Shown here: piece by piece, positions 1 through 12,787 of the stretch
Numbering within the stretch: the stretch's first letter is position 1
Layout: every line of letters starts with the position of its first letter
From: Strongylocentrotus droebachiensis
Taxonomy: Eukaryota > Echinodermata > Echinoidea > Camarodonta > Strongylocentrotidae
DNA: 64,000 nt
Assembly (NCBI GenBank): GCA_035222895.1
Contig: JAVYIG010000899.1
Location: 288,530 to 352,529 of the forward strand
Reading direction: 5' to 3'
Position numbers and translations under genes: made by a program
The notes under the pieces: generated by a model
Databases searched by the model: none
What the model saw: the letters and a program-made list of their open reading frames with translations, nothing else
What the model was told of the DNA's origin: nothing

Positions 1-1020
1 ATCCTTTGGCTACACCAAGCTTGGTTGTATACGTACGTGCGCAGGCAACACTTCGTACATGACCCTCTATTAAGTGCCTTTTTGAAAATGTACCTCCGAG
101 ATACAGCTACCTTTTACTCCTTGCCCACATTCTGGACACCCCGTCTAATAAGCACATTCATCAGTGAACAAAGCCTTTTCGGAGGTTATGCCGTCTTCGT
201 TATCTGATGTGCCAATGGATATTATACCAATTCGTTACAAAAACAGGTTTGTTTGTCTGTGTGATAGGTAGGTTGGCCTTAAAGTGACTCGATAACATTG
301 CCTCAGATTCTGAAACAAAATCCTGGATTTAGCTCATACTGAAGTCGTAATTATAAACCTTAAGGTGAATCAGGAATTCCATGACTTTTACAAGCGAATC
401 GCCTGTCTGACTATATTTAAGATTGGAAATCGAAATGTCATTTTCCGTTTTCCCCAACGGTTTTTATTACACTACAGTCTATGGGGGAGAATTAGTATGG
501 CAAAACCGGTCACTCAAAGAATTTTACTTTTTTGAGGCACTTCGTGATCATTTTGAAGCTCATTGTTTTTAGGGCTTCAATATTACAACATATCACAGAC
601 ACTGATAACATGTAGGGCCATGAATCTCAGATTTAACAATAAACGATGCCTTTAATGATTTTGTGGACTTTATTCCATTTTTGTAGTTCTCGCAAAGTGT
701 TACCAAGCGATTTGGAGATTTTTCTAGGCGATGTTTGATACCTGCCCCTTTTGCAACCGATAGTGATCTTCCTACAAAAGCAATGCGCTCTTCCCGAGAT
801 GAAATAGGTGCCTGCGCCTACATACAGAAAATTTGTCTTAATTCCTCTTCCTTATTGTTATATACATATTCATGACAAAACAGATGCCACTTCTGTAATA
901 GATCTATAAAGAATTAAACAAGCCAAAATGGCCTTTGAATTAGATGTCTTTTCTATGAAAGCAATTCGTACATAATTATAGTTCATCATTCACATGGCCT
1001 GTAGAGGTTCGTTTTAAAGA
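1..1020. other. No gene recognised
   Basis: AT-rich DNA with only one short open frame (about 60 codons near 25-207) that lacks any recognisable domain or clear splice context. I see no repeat or RNA gene here. Confidence 0.5.
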
Positions 1021-1289
1021 GAGAGAAGATAAAATGGTGTTTCTAGAACGTGTCCCTAGCTTGTCAGAGGGAAGGAATATAAAGTTATCAGGGACATATG
1101 AGGCAGCAAAAAGAGGGCGCATTTTCCCGGTGTGAAAGGGCTTTTTTCCATCACTGGACGGGCCAGTATAACATAGTAAGCCGACTGATTACTAATCTGA
1201 TTTTTTTTGGTATCATTTTCTTTGTCTTTATTCATTATTATAAAATTAAAAGAAACGATAGGATAAAGACAAAGAATACCATAATAAAA

Positions 1290-2060
1290 CATCAAAAGAG
1301 AGGAAGATAGAAAGATGAAAACAAAGCATAACATAAGAAAAGATAGAAAAGAAAATGAAATGATGAAAGCAAAGAGGATAAGGATAGATATAAAGAGAAA
1401 ATATCATAACGTGAGGAAAGATATAATTTGTTGGCACCCGCCAGAAAATTATATGGCGTCCGCCAAATTATATAGCTATTATCTTTCCTTATGTTTTGTT
1501 GTAGATAGTATGAGGAAATGATAGAATCCATAAAAACAAAGAATAACATAATTAGAGATTAAAAGTGATGATAAAGGATGATAATAGAAGGCTAAAAAAA
1601 AAAAATAATAAGAGGAAAGATTATTTAAAAAAAAGAAGAGAAAACAAAGAACGATAGAAGGATTAAAAAAGAAAGAGTAACATACGGAAAAATAAAAAGA
1701 GATGAAGATGGAAGGGAGAAAAAAAAAAGAACAACGTAAAAAGAGGTAAAAGGTAAGGATAAAAAAGAATAAAACAAAGAAAAACATAAGGAAACATAGA
1801 AAGTGAAAAAGATAGAAGGAAAATAACAAAAATCATGAGAAGGAAAAATAGAATTATTTGGCGGCCACCAGATATTTCTTTCTTTCTTGATGTTATGCTG
1901 TAGATAGCAAGAAGAAATGAAAAAAGAATAAAAACAAAGAATAGCCTAACATAAGGAAAGATAAATGAAGAAGAAGAAGAAGATGAATGAAAAACATGGA
2001 ATGAGGAACTGAAGATAGAAAGAGGAAATAATAGAAGAATAAAAACAAAGGATAGCATAA
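1290..2060. repeat. Purine-rich low-complexity tract with degenerate repeat
   Basis: The plus strand is almost all A and G. It is a degenerate reiteration of a unit resembling AAAGAATAACATAAGGAAAG, interrupted three times (near 1430-1480, 1855-1870 and 2075-2090) by a short GC-richer motif of the type TTGGCGGCCACCAGA. Long minus-strand open frames rich in Phe, Ser and Leu here are by-products of the base bias. Confidence 0.7.
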
Positions 2061-2228
2061 GGAACTATAGAATTATCAGGCGACCGCATTATCCGCTGCT
2101 GGTTTCTATTCAGTAATAATTAATTTTTCCCTTTTATCTCTCTCTCCTTACAATAAAAAAAATTATATGGAAAGGGGGAGCTGCTCAGACATTCTGGTCC
2201 TCCCTCTCTCCCTGCTTTGTAATTACCT

Positions 2229-2640
2229 TATTCCCATTTTCGGAATTATGAACCCCATTTCATTTCCGTAATAAATTCTTTTTCACTTACGGACTTATAT
2301 AACCCTTTTTTCATTTTCGGAACTATGAACCCTTTTTCATCCTCGGAATTATGAACCCTTTTTCGTTTACGGAATTACGAAGCTTCGGAATTTTGAACCA
2401 TATTTAAATTTCGGAAATATGTACCCTAATTCATTTTTGGAAATAAGAATCCTATTATTCATTTTCGGAATCATGAACCTTTGGATAAACGAACTTTCGG
2501 AACAACAAACCTGCGGAATAACAAACCTTCGGAATATTGCAACTGTTGTTCGGAATTATGAACCCTTTTTCGGAATTTGTGTTTCGCAATTATGAACCTT
2601 CGGGAATAAGAACCTTCGGGAAAACGAGTTCCCATTATAT
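2229..2640. repeat. Degenerate minisatellite (CGGAATTATGAACC)
   Basis: The motif TTCGGAATTATGAACCCTTT recurs about fifteen times with variable spacing of roughly 20-35 bp and many substitutions. No coding potential. Confidence 0.75.
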
Positions 2641-2954
2641 TTTAACGCATACATCTGGTCATTTCTTCTAGTCTATTTCTGGTATCGTTTTCCGTAGGTG
2701 CTTGTTTCCTTTGCCTGTGCCGCTGTGTTTGTCCGGGATTTCCTCCAATCAAGTTGATTTTTATCTCCGAAAAAAAAATTCATGTTATCTGCTATCATGC
2801 AGTAGTTGCGTTCATGTTTCTCTCAGACGGCTCCTGAAATTGTTTTCATTGCACTTCACCCTTTATGGAAGACAAAACATAAGTGTGATTTGTCTCTGCG
2901 CAAATAGTATAATTCACAAAGGTCATCGATGAGTGCGTGCATGTGTGTGCGTTT

Positions 2955-2958
2955 GTAT

Positions 2959-2992
<34 letters not shown>

Positions 2993-3150
2993 GTATAATT
3001 TAGAGATGGTGAGAGAAAGAAACAGAGAGAAATTAAATGAGAGATAGAACGAAACTTACGAAAGCGACATAGAACAGGGGGTAACATGTGCATGGATGAG
3101 TTGTTGTGCGTGTGTGTGTGCGTGTGTGTGTATGTGTATGTGAGTGTTAC
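2955..3150. repeat. GA and TG microsatellites
   Basis: A (GA)n run lies near 2960-2990, followed by looser GA-rich DNA and a (TG)n tract near 3105-3145. The rest of 2640-3430 is plain AT-rich DNA. Confidence 0.8.
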
Positions 3151-3429
3151 AGGGAGATTACGCCAAAACGTGTTAATATCGAAAGAATCATAATCTTTTT
3201 AAAGCTAAGATTTAAGTAACAGCCTTGTTATAATATGCTAATCATACCATCATCATGAACTAATTAATTTATTTTCATATTTTAAGTCCAGTTTATTTGA
3301 TACGAGTAACAATCATATATTTATTTTAAAAGAGTCTTGTCAAGACATCTAAGCAATATATTCTGAGCTGATAAAGATGTGTCATACAAAAGGACACTGT
3401 ATTCAATTAGGTTATCCCGATCGTATTGT

Positions 3430-4075
3430 GATATAATGATTTGACAAACATTTAATTTATGATAAATTAATAAATACATCTCAAAGGTTATTCAGGCACG
3501 GCCAAGATGTTGGGTCTTGAAGAGTACGTCGATAAAAGCAGCAACCGGACACCTTATTTTCCTCCAAGTTTCAATTTAAATTCCTACGTCCGACTTAAAT
3601 TTACCTGAGCTAAGCACTGCCTTGTCTGATCATAGTGAAATAAGTGAGATTTTCAAATAAATACTAACATACTAAGAATGCTTAATTATTTTCTAAAAGG
3701 AGCATTTTAAGTTACTCCTTTCAACTTGAGGTTGATTGAAGAAGAAAAAATATACACACACACATACATATATATATTATATATAATTTTGTAACACACC
3801 AGCACGATATTCACTTCTTTATTAAATAATTTTGAATCTCAGAAAAATCTCTTCTTCATTGTCAAGTTTAGTATTAAAGCCATGAACTGCTGACTTCTGT
3901 GCATTACAGAAAAAGATGAATCTTGAACCTTTTGAAAAACCTGAATACTCAAAGCGCTTTTAATACCAATTCAACTATATGATCCAAAGCACGTGATATA
4001 TTGCGACAATTACTCAGACAATTATATGATATCGTGAAACGAATTAACATTTCTGAATTATGAAGTACGCCTTAA
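3430..4075. repeat. Diverged copy of the 1.3 kb repeat family
   Basis: This segment matches, with many substitutions, the unit tandemly arrayed at 10.4-15.8 kb. Shared blocks occur in the same order: AATACATCTCAAAG, a block ending GTCGATAAAAGCA, AGTGAGATTTTCAAAT, TTTTGTAACACAC, and finally AACATTTCTGAATTATGA. It ends just before the upstream region of the MADF gene. It is older than the tandem copies, judging by its divergence. Confidence 0.75.
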
Positions 4076-4429
4076 AAATCAAAGAGGACAGCCACTCTGA
4101 CAATTGCACGATTTTGGTTCGCGCATAGTTTGCGCATTGTTTCGTGCCACGTTCTTACCACAACGGGAAGCGTTCGCGGAACATGCGGGAGGATGAGGGC
4201 CAATGCGGGACAAGAATTGAAATTCGTGGCACAATTTTCAACATGTTTAAAATTTGGGCACGACAAAATTGATGGACGACTTTAGTGAACACTTCGCGAA
4301 CTATGCGTATTCTATACGTATCCTACCCGTGTCAGTACTGACCGGTGCGTGCCAATGCCCGAGTCGCACGCATGTTTACGACCAGTTCACGAAAGATTTA
4401 CGAATACTATGCTCACAATTTGCGCATCG

Positions 4430-4520
4430 GCTGCACATACTTCCCGCATCGGCTGCGCATATTTCCCGCACAGTTATCACATTACTTGCGCATGGTTTAC
4501 GCATGCGCAATACGTGATCA
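4430..4520 (+). promoter_or_regulatory. GCGCAT-rich candidate promoter of the MADF gene
   Basis: Upstream of the chosen start codon there is a cluster of TGCGCAT half sites and one palindromic ACGCATGCGCAA at about 4499-4510. The latter resembles the NRF-1 consensus (YGCGCAYGCGCR), a common proximal promoter element. A short direct duplication (CCCGCATCGGCTGC, twice near 4442-4470) builds part of the cluster. No TATA box is seen. Function is inferred from position only. Confidence 0.3.
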
Positions 4521-4549
4521 AGAAAGGTTGTCACAAATCACGCTTCATC

Positions 4550-7270
4550 ATGACATCCAGGATGATTACTAGTAGCTCCTCCTCTTATGAGGCTGAAATG
4601 CCTGAAGTTGAAAAGAAGCAGGTTGTAGAGCCAGAGGACCACACTAAACCACAGTGTAGTCCCTCTAAGGTGCAACACAAGGGCGAAAAGAGAAGGTCGA
4701 AAAGGGATATCCCAGTCTTCAACTGGACTGATGAGGCAAGAAAGACGGTAGCTGAATACATCATCGAGAAACCACAGCTTTATGACAAAAAGCAAAAGGA
4801 GTGGTTAAATAAAGCCGCCAAGACAAGACTGTGGACTCAAGCAGGAGCCCAACTTGACCCCCCTGCCACTGGTAAGTGTCTTTTCTTTAGCCACTCGGCT
4901 TGCCATGCACGTATTACATATCAAACCTCTTCTTGGTACGTTGCTGTATGATTTATTAGTCATATTTTGCACAAGGCATACAAGAGGTGAGAGTGTATAA
5001 CTTCATTTTACAATAAGTTTCTTCACATTTTAATCATCCAGTTCACGCGTGGTAGCCACGGAGGATTATATATATGTTGTTCGTGGTGGTATGTGGTAGT
5101 GTCCCCGTATTGTCTCATCCCCCGAACATTAGACAATCCTCCGTGGTTACAGACCTAATCCAGGTCAAATGTTAACAATCATTTTTGTAAAGGTTAAAGA
5201 CCAGTTTTGGAAACGCTCCCCTCTCAAAAAATGAAATGGAAGCTCGTATTACCAATCATGTGAAAGAATATGTTTTTACTAATATGTGATGATACAAATT
5301 TTGCCCGGAAACCACCTACTAATTGATATATTTGGTAATGTATTATATATATCCGGACTGGATAGATATAGGGTAGTCCCATATACATCTTTCTGCGTAT
5401 AGCTATGCTTGTAACTTTATCAAGACTGGGCCGAATTTCTTATCATTTTGATGATTCCAGAAATTTGCAGTACACACCAATACTTATATTGTAGATGGTC
5501 AACCTTTTTGATCAATTCAACAACGTTTCTTTCACAGTGCAATCGCATGACCAGAACTGGTCTTAACCTACCTTTGGTCCCTGCAAATACTGGAATATAT
5601 CATTATAATTTTACGAAACACCTGTAATATGTATTTTCCTTATAGTTATAACCTGGGAATTGTAGGGGAAAAGTTCAACTTCACGTTACTGTGATTTCAC
5701 TGTTCTTTTATAACTAAAATATATTGTATTTACATTTTAGGCGACCAGTGCAAGAAAATGTACGAGAATATGCGCACCCGACTAGGGAAGATTCTAAAAA
5801 AAGAGACGAAGAGTGGATCTGGACAGGCCAGCAGAACCGTAAGGGATGAAGAGATCGTATCCACCTGGGCATTCCTGAAAAAACACATTGTACGCGGCGA
5901 GACCGTTGCAAGTGACAAGGTATGTAAATTAACAAAATAAAGTTGATGCAATTTATAAATTACATATAATTTCAAGTTCGTCAAAGATTACACATAATTT
6001 ATAGATATGACCTATCGTATTTGCCACATGCCTGATCTGGGCATTAAAGAGATTGCTGAAAGAAATACTTTAAAAATCCACTTATTTTTGTGTTGCTTAA
6101 TCATTCATTATTTGTATGTTTATCGTATCATTATCATAAATATTTTTCGAACAGTTTGACAGCCCAGGGACGCCGGAATCCGATAGAGTGTACGTGGTAG
6201 AGGAGCAGGGACATGACGTTTCTTCAGAAGGATCTGAGGACCTTCCATTATTATGTGGGAAAGGGCATGTCAAGAAGTATAAACGCCCCGAAACGCTTTC
6301 AACAGCGAGTAGATCTACTTCTGGGACCCGGACCCCTGTCTCTGAACCAGTCATGCAGAGCAACCTAAACGAAGCTTTTCAACAGGTATGGCAAACGAAA
6401 TTAATATGTTTCGTTCTTTGGAATTAATATATAGGAGGCGCGATAGCTCAGTCGGTAAAGCAGTGGTCTCGTAATCCGGTGACCCGGGTTCGAAACCAAG
6501 ACGATGCGCTAGTGCCCTTTGGTAAGGCATTAATCCTCACTACCAGGTCCCTCGGAGAGGACCTAAAGCCGGCGGCCGCCTGGTTGCTTACTTACAAGCA
6601 TTTATGCTTTCTTAGAAGTCAGGTAAAATAACTATCACATCACATATAATATAAATCAATATGTATTTCATTAATTTGTATGTCATTCCTTATCAATTTA
6701 TTAAAAAAACAAATATTATGTATAAATAAATATATATGAATTAATTAATATATATTTCTTTCTTTGAAATTATCCTTAAATTTTGCCATTGCTGCATGGG
6801 ATTAACACATGTGATACAATTAAATTTGTATTCATTTGTTTCAGGTACTGTCGAAAGCAGACACCCTTGGGAAAACTGCAGCCCTCTCAGGGCAAAGGAA
6901 AATTGTCAATGATTTCGCCTGTCTATTAGAGTGTCACATGCAAAAGATTCCGGAAGAAAATTGGGACAGGTTTGAAATCGAATGCTTGATGCTCATACAC
7001 AGATTCAAGCAGCCTTCGCAGTACCCCTGGCAAAAACAGCAGCAGCAGCCTGTGTCCTGGCCCAAATCACCATCACAGGAGTGGCCACCTGCAACTCGCT
7101 GGTCAAGCTACGCCCAGTGGCCAGCAACCCCTCCAGCAGCAAACCAGGTATCTTACAGCCAATTGATGCCTGCTGCATCTTCTGCGGTAGCGGTGCAAGG
7201 ACCCTCCCATGCATTCCACCATTCTCCAGCAACTGCAACCTTCAGGCATTCAAATGAGAAGGCGGAATGA
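4550..7270 (+). CDS. MADF/BESS-type DNA-binding protein, four exons
   Basis: Predicted exons are 4550-4871, 5741-5919, 6155-6385 and 6845-7270. All junctions have GT/AG sites (GTAAGT, GTATGT, GTATGG donors) and phases join without a stop, giving about 385 residues. The start ATG at 4550 is the first that leads directly into the conserved part; a second lies 4 codons later. Residues ~60-165 match a MADF domain: a W-T-D-E-A-R helix, the YIIEKPQLYD motif, then across the exon 1/2 junction a C-K-K-M-Y-E-N-M-R-T-R-L segment. Residues ~240-305 resemble a BESS-like helical interaction motif. The C-terminus is rich in Gln, Pro, Trp and Ala. MADF proteins are nuclear, Myb-related DNA-binding factors. 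They occur both as host regulators and as accessory genes of PIF/Harbinger transposons, so a domesticated transposon origin is possible. Three GGCGGAATGA repeats span the stop codon. The reading frame is undamaged, unlike almost everything else here. Confidence 0.75.
6437..6641 (+). mobile_element. tRNA-derived SINE in intron 3 of the MADF gene
   Basis: The element begins with a tRNA-like head: an A box TAGCTCAGTCGG and a B box GGGTTCGAAACC, spaced as in a tRNA. A conserved central body follows (CCCTTTGGTAAGGCATTAATC, then CCTCGGAGAGGACCTAAAGCC) and a 3' part ending AGTCAGGTAAAAT. A second copy lies at 22.27-24.12 kb. The head would not fold into a full tRNA with a proper 3' half, so this is a retroposon, not a tRNA gene. 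Clear flanking target duplications could not be picked out. Confidence 0.85.
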
Positions 7271-8710
7271 GGCGGAATGAGGCGGAATGACTGTTTTATT
7301 AAAACAGAATATGACTCTAACGTTTTTATGACTTGTTTTTGTTTGTATTTCCATATAAAGAGCTACAGGGGGAAGTGACTATTTTTTCTTGTTTTCCAGT
7401 GTTGAAATGATTCGGTGTTAACAAATAGTTTATGTGAGGACGAAGTAGTTCATTTCATGGGACAGTTCGTAAAAAAAATTGCCTTAGCATTATTCTATTT
7501 AGTGTAGTAAAATAAACCAAAAAAATATTACTATGTTCATAATCATGTCAATGAAAAGAATACGCGTAACATTTCGTTGTTTTGCAAATCCTTTATTAGG
7601 GTTTACTTTCATCACAGATAATCACAATCACTGGAGCAATCGGAAAATATGCCCGGACGAAAATTGCATGAACACTACCTGAAATGAAAGCGATCTGGTA
7701 GTGTTTTTTGTTGTTGTTGTTGAACATTGAATATCATTACAGAAAAGTGTTGAAATGATTCAGTGTTAACGAAAAGTTTACGTGAGAACGAAGTTCTTCT
7801 TATCATTACAGTTCGTATGAAATTTGCCTTATACTTTAGCATTATACTATACAGTAAATATATAAATATATATATTGTTTTTTAACATTGAATATCATGT
7901 ATAGAAAATAAACATGAAAAACCGTCTACATACAAAATTAAAGAAGAGGTAAGTTACAATACTGTCCATTATTTTTGTTTTTACCACAAATCGATAACAT
8001 AGATTAAGAATGACATAAGTTACAATACTCCAAACTTTGCAGGTTTTGAATAGTATCTGACTTTGACATCTGCGGTTACCTAATTTGTACTTTTAACCAA
8101 ATATGGTTAACTTACTGGACACCTTTGTAAAATGATTCGATATGTTAGAAAAACAGTAGCTTTAGCACAATTTCCCCTATTTATGTGTTCATTGGTTATT
8201 CTTGTTGTCATTAAATTGTTTTTACCGAATTTACTCGCTTAAAGTAGTCATTTATTCATTTGATCTACCATAATACCAGTAACATATGTAACTATCATTC
8301 GGAAATACATGTTGTATGTTAAATTGTGAATTTCACGTACCCTGATCGGTGGTTTAGTAATAAATCATAATCCCATGCAAATGGAATCTTTCTATATGGA
8401 GAGTAATTGTAATGATATGACAGTTTATTTATTGCATTTATCATTGATGCTAGAGATAAACTGTATTTGAAATCATTATAACTATTCCCCAAATAGAATA
8501 ACACCTCTATTCCCTCACATTCCCGTTAAATGAATAGTGAATTCCATCTCCATTTCGTGGGCTATCGAAGCCACTTGAAGGGGAAGATACAGTCCAAACG
8601 TAGTAATGTGACAGACATTCTCGTTGTTTCTTTGCCTCCTTCGTGAAAGTGTTGCCTTGCAGAGATCTTAACTGGTGAAAGGTAAGGTCCTCCCTCCATT
8701 AGACCAACCT
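7271..8710. other. AT-rich intergenic DNA with a direct repeat
   Basis: This is the downstream flank of the MADF gene, with a possible AATAAA signal near 7510. A ~105-bp block at about 7398-7495 (starting GTGTTGAAATGATTCGGTG) recurs diverged at about 7746-7855. No gene is recognised in the rest. Confidence 0.55.
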
Positions 8711-10106
8711 TTGTAAAGGATTTAGAGATGTTCTTGAGAAAATTAGAGTTGAATGACGTATGGAGTAAAAATAATCCGGATTTAAAACAGTACACGTTTA
8801 GGCAAAAGACACCACCGGTTCAAAATCGTTTAGACTATTGGTTTATTTCAAATCAATTGGAACAAGCTGTATCTACTTGAGAAATAATGCCGTCTATCAC
8901 TCCTGATAATGCAGGAATCATTCTGAGAGTTAAGTTTGTAAAGACAAATTATAAGCATGGAAGGTAATATTGGAAATTAAATAATAGTCTTTGTTCAGAT
9001 AAAAAGTTTTTGGAAAGTATGGTAAATGAAATCAATTTGATTAAAAGAGATTTGGAAAATATATTTGACAAGAAATTGTTATTTTGGGATTATTTGAAAA
9101 TGAAAATGAGGGCATACGCAAATACATTTTCGAAGGGAAAGGCAAAAGAAAAGAAAATGAATATTCAAGTTGGAAAGTGAATTTAGGTTTCCATTGAAGT
9201 TGGAAGAAACGGAGGAAAAGAAAAAAAAACAATTAAAGAAATTGCATGAGGAGTCTATAGAAAGTATCAAGATTAGGCCACGAGCTGCGTGGTACGAGGA
9301 AGTAAAAACAAGGAGTATTCCAAATAGGAGGAAAACCGTGGTAAGGGAATTGTATGATACAATGAATGTGTTGAATATGACAGGAACATAATTTTGGCGA
9401 TTATTAGGAAATGTTATACAAGTTTATATGCTGAAAAGGTAAGTGTTTTTAATGAGGACACGAACAATTTTTTTCTTCAAAAATGATAAAATATTAAGTG
9501 AAAATGGAAGGAAGGCATGTGAAGGTAAAATAACAAAAGATAAGTGCTTTAAAGGTATTGAAGGCTATGAAATTAACAAAAGTCTCCTGGCAATGGTGGC
9601 CTTACAGTTAAATTTTATATTACGTTTTGGTCAAATATCGGAAATATTTTGGTAGATGCTTTAGATGAAGGTTATGTCATGGGAAGTTTATCCATATCAC
9701 AAAAACAAGGGGTTATTACTTTGATTGAGAAGGAGGGAAAGATCCTCGATACATAACAAAGTATAGGCCGATTACATTATTAAATGTTGATTGAAAAATG
9801 TTGTCAAAGGTGTTAGCTATAAGAATTAGGGTGCACTTGAGGAAGTCATACACAAAGACCAGGTGGGCTTTATAAATAATCGTAATATTGGAGAAGCGGT
9901 ACGTTTAATTGATAAAATGTTTTTTTTTTTTTAATGAGGAGTCAGATGATAAAACCTGTAGTTATTTGATCGCGATTAATTTTGAGAAAGCATTCGACTT
10001 CGTATCTCATACTTTCCTCTTTCCTCTTTATATGTCGAGGAAAAACAACTGTATTTTAATTCTAAGATTGATTTGTATTGTTTGGAATCAATTTAGTGTT
10101 CTATAG
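8711..10106 (+). pseudogene. L1/Tx1-type LINE remnant (endonuclease end plus first RT motifs)
   Basis: Reading across several frames recovers a non-LTR retrotransposon. At 8.71-8.88 kb the end of an APE endonuclease is seen (LNDVWSKNNPDLKQYTF, then NRLDYWFIS). Next comes a linker (SITPDNAGIILRVK, YWKLNNSL), then the RT entry region near 9.6-9.85 kb (SISQKQGVITLIEKEGKD followed by YRPITLLNVD). The RT motif A region follows near 9.97-10.0 kb (INFEKAFD). The frame is broken by multiple shifts and stops, and the copy ends before the catalytic YADD motif, so it is dead. This motif set is typical of the L1/Tx1 group; clade assignment is tentative. Confidence 0.75.
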
Positions 10107-10109
10107 TGC

Positions 10110-10330
10110 GCTCTGATTGGTCAATTGGATTTAGCTCCATTTTGAATGAAACCGATTTGGATTTAGCTCCTTTTGGAATGAAACATGATATTGTACCTAC
10201 AACTTTGCATATTTCCTGGTAAAATTTGATGTAGTGCATTTCGTTCCAATGTCTAAAATGATTATTTCTAGACGAACAAACTAATTTTTATTTAGCTCCT
10301 TTTAGAATCAAGCTTATATCATGTACTGTT
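10110..10330. repeat. Short direct repeat (ATTTAGCTCC)
   Basis: Three imperfect copies of a ~30-50 bp block containing GGATTTAGCTCCTTTTGGAA follow the LINE remnant directly. They may be part of its broken end or an independent minisatellite. Confidence 0.45.
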
Positions 10331-10998
10331 AAAAATAATCTCGTCAGATGTTTTAACGGAAAAGTAAACTGAGTTTGATATAATCCATGTCTTATCACAG
10401 TAAAAGAAGTAAGATTTTCGAATGAATACTATCATAATAAGAATGCTGAGTTATTATTAAAAACAAAAATGATAATATGTTGCTCACATTTACCTTAATT
10501 TAAATTTAAAAAATATATATATATAATTTTGTAACACACTCACACGGTATGTTCTTTTTCGGTAAATGATTTTGATTCTTAGAAAAATGTTTTTCCTTCA
10601 TTGTTAAGTTTAGTTAGCCATGAACCACTGACTTCTCTGCACATCTTTGCATTAAAGAAAAAATATGTATATAAACGTCAAATTAATCTTGAACCTGCTG
10701 ATAAACCTAATCAATTAAACTGCTTAACCAACTCAACGTAATATAATATAAAGCACGGGATCTAATGCGAAATCACTTTTGAACATATTCCAGCGACATG
10801 TTTAAACATAACTCAGACAGTTATTTGATATCATGACACCAAATAACATTTCTGAATTATGATCGATTTACCCCCTCTTTACACGCCTTAAAACAAAAGA
10901 GTTGTAAATGGTGATAACACGCGATTGATGTTTGTATATCCTTTGTCCGAGACTGGACGGCACGCACAAGCACACAACTACCTGAAATGGAAATCAAT

Positions 10999-11115
10999 AG
11001 GGACTTTTAGATTTGCACGAAGAGAACTCGGACTGCTACACGTGACATCCTCTTATGGCAATGTGATGTCACATGTGGTAGTCCATGTTCTCATCGTTCA
11101 AATCTAAAAGTCTCT
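10999..11115. mobile_element. 117-bp palindromic MITE in tandem unit 1
   Basis: The element starts AGGGACTTTTAGATTTG and ends CAAATCTAAAAGTCTCT. The two ~50-bp arms are inverted copies, with a short central spacer rich in CTTATGGCAATG. It is flanked by AAT on both sides. The corresponding sites in units 2 (near 12,400) and 3 (near 13,695) lack it, which defines the insertion precisely. Confidence 0.8.
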
Positions 11116-12755
11116 AATGTTGAAAAATTAACTGCAAATAATGTCAATAACCTATTGTATTGCCTATGCAATAATGCTCGGATCACAGAGTAATTCATTG
11201 TAATGGTCGCATTACAGTAATTGACGCACAAGGCTTTTGAATTTGTGTTGTTGATTTGTTGAAAATCTTGGCGATCGTTTTATAGTTTACAATTTCTCTT
11301 TTTTTTCTTCTTCATAATTATATGGTTGACTAAAATAGACAAAAGTAGATAGCAATCAAGTCTAAACCACAAAACTATAAAGAAGTTTTGCCCACCTTAG
11401 TGCATACGGATGGAAAAGATATCTATCTTTAGTCATCCCAGTTCTATAAAATAGTCAATTTATTTCGAACTTATCTGTGCATATATATATAATTCGGTAA
11501 AAGATGCAATCTGACATTATATACTAGTATAGAAATGGCGTTTACACGATTGGTGATGGATAAACAAAAGCCTGCTTGCTGCTTCGTGTTTCCTTCATAA
11601 CAATGATACAAAGACAGCATTTTTGTTTGAAACGAACTTTTTTGAAGAAAGTTATATACAAATTTGACATACACGAATTATGATTAATTAATTAATACAT
11701 CTCAAAGTTTAGTCAAGCTCGGTCGAGATGTTTCATATTCGAGAGTATGTCGATTAAAGCAAGAACCGGACACATTATTCTCCTCAAAGCTTTATTTAGA
11801 TATCCACGTTCGACTGGGTAGTCTGAGTTTAGGATCTTTCTTGTCTTATCACAGTAGAAGAAGAGAGATTTTCAAATGAATACTAACATAATCAGAATGC
11901 TGAATTATTATCAAAAACTAAAATGATTTATGTTACTCCATTTTAACTCGAGTTCAATCTGAGAAAAAAAAAATTGTAACACACTCACACGGTATGTTCT
12001 TTTTTGATAAATGATTTTGATTCTCAGAAAAAAGTTTCTCCTTAATAGTTAGCCATGAACCACTGACTTTTTTCCACATCTTTGCATTAAAGAAAAAATA
12101 TGTATATAAACGTCAAATGAATCTTGAACCTGCTGATGAACCTGCTCGATCAAAAGCACTGGATCTATTGCGAATTTCACTTTTGAACATACACCAGCGA
12201 CATGTTTAAACATAACTCAGACAGTTTTTTTAATATCATGACACCAAATAACATTTCTGAATTATGATCGATTTACCCCCTCTTTACACGCCTTAAAACA
12301 AAAGGTTGGAAATGGTGATAACACGCGATTGATGTTTGTATATCCTTTGTCCGAGACTGGACGGCGCGCACAAGTACACAACTACCTAGAAGGGAAATCA
12401 TTGTAAAGAAATCAACTGCAAGCAATTTCAATACCCTGTTGTATTGCCTATGCAATAATGCTCGGATCACAAAGTGTTTCATTGTAATGGTCGCATTTCA
12501 GTAAGTGACGCACAAGGCTTTTGAATTTGTCTTGTTGATTTGTTGAAAATCTTGGCGATCGTTTTATAGTTTACAATTTCTCTTTTTTCTTCTTCTTCAT
12601 ATATGGTTGACTAAATATACAATAATAGATAGTAATCAAGTCTAAACCACAAAACTATATAGAAGATTTGCCCACCTTAGTGCATACGGATAGAAAAGAT
12701 ATCTATCTTTAGTCATCCCAGTTCTATAAAATAGTCAATTTATTTCGAACTTATC

Positions 12756-12787
<32 letters not shown>

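Noticed and set aside
6437-6510. A tRNA gene
   Set aside because: A and B boxes are present but the sequence continues into a repeated SINE body, lacks a paired acceptor stem, and has a second copy at 22.27 kb.
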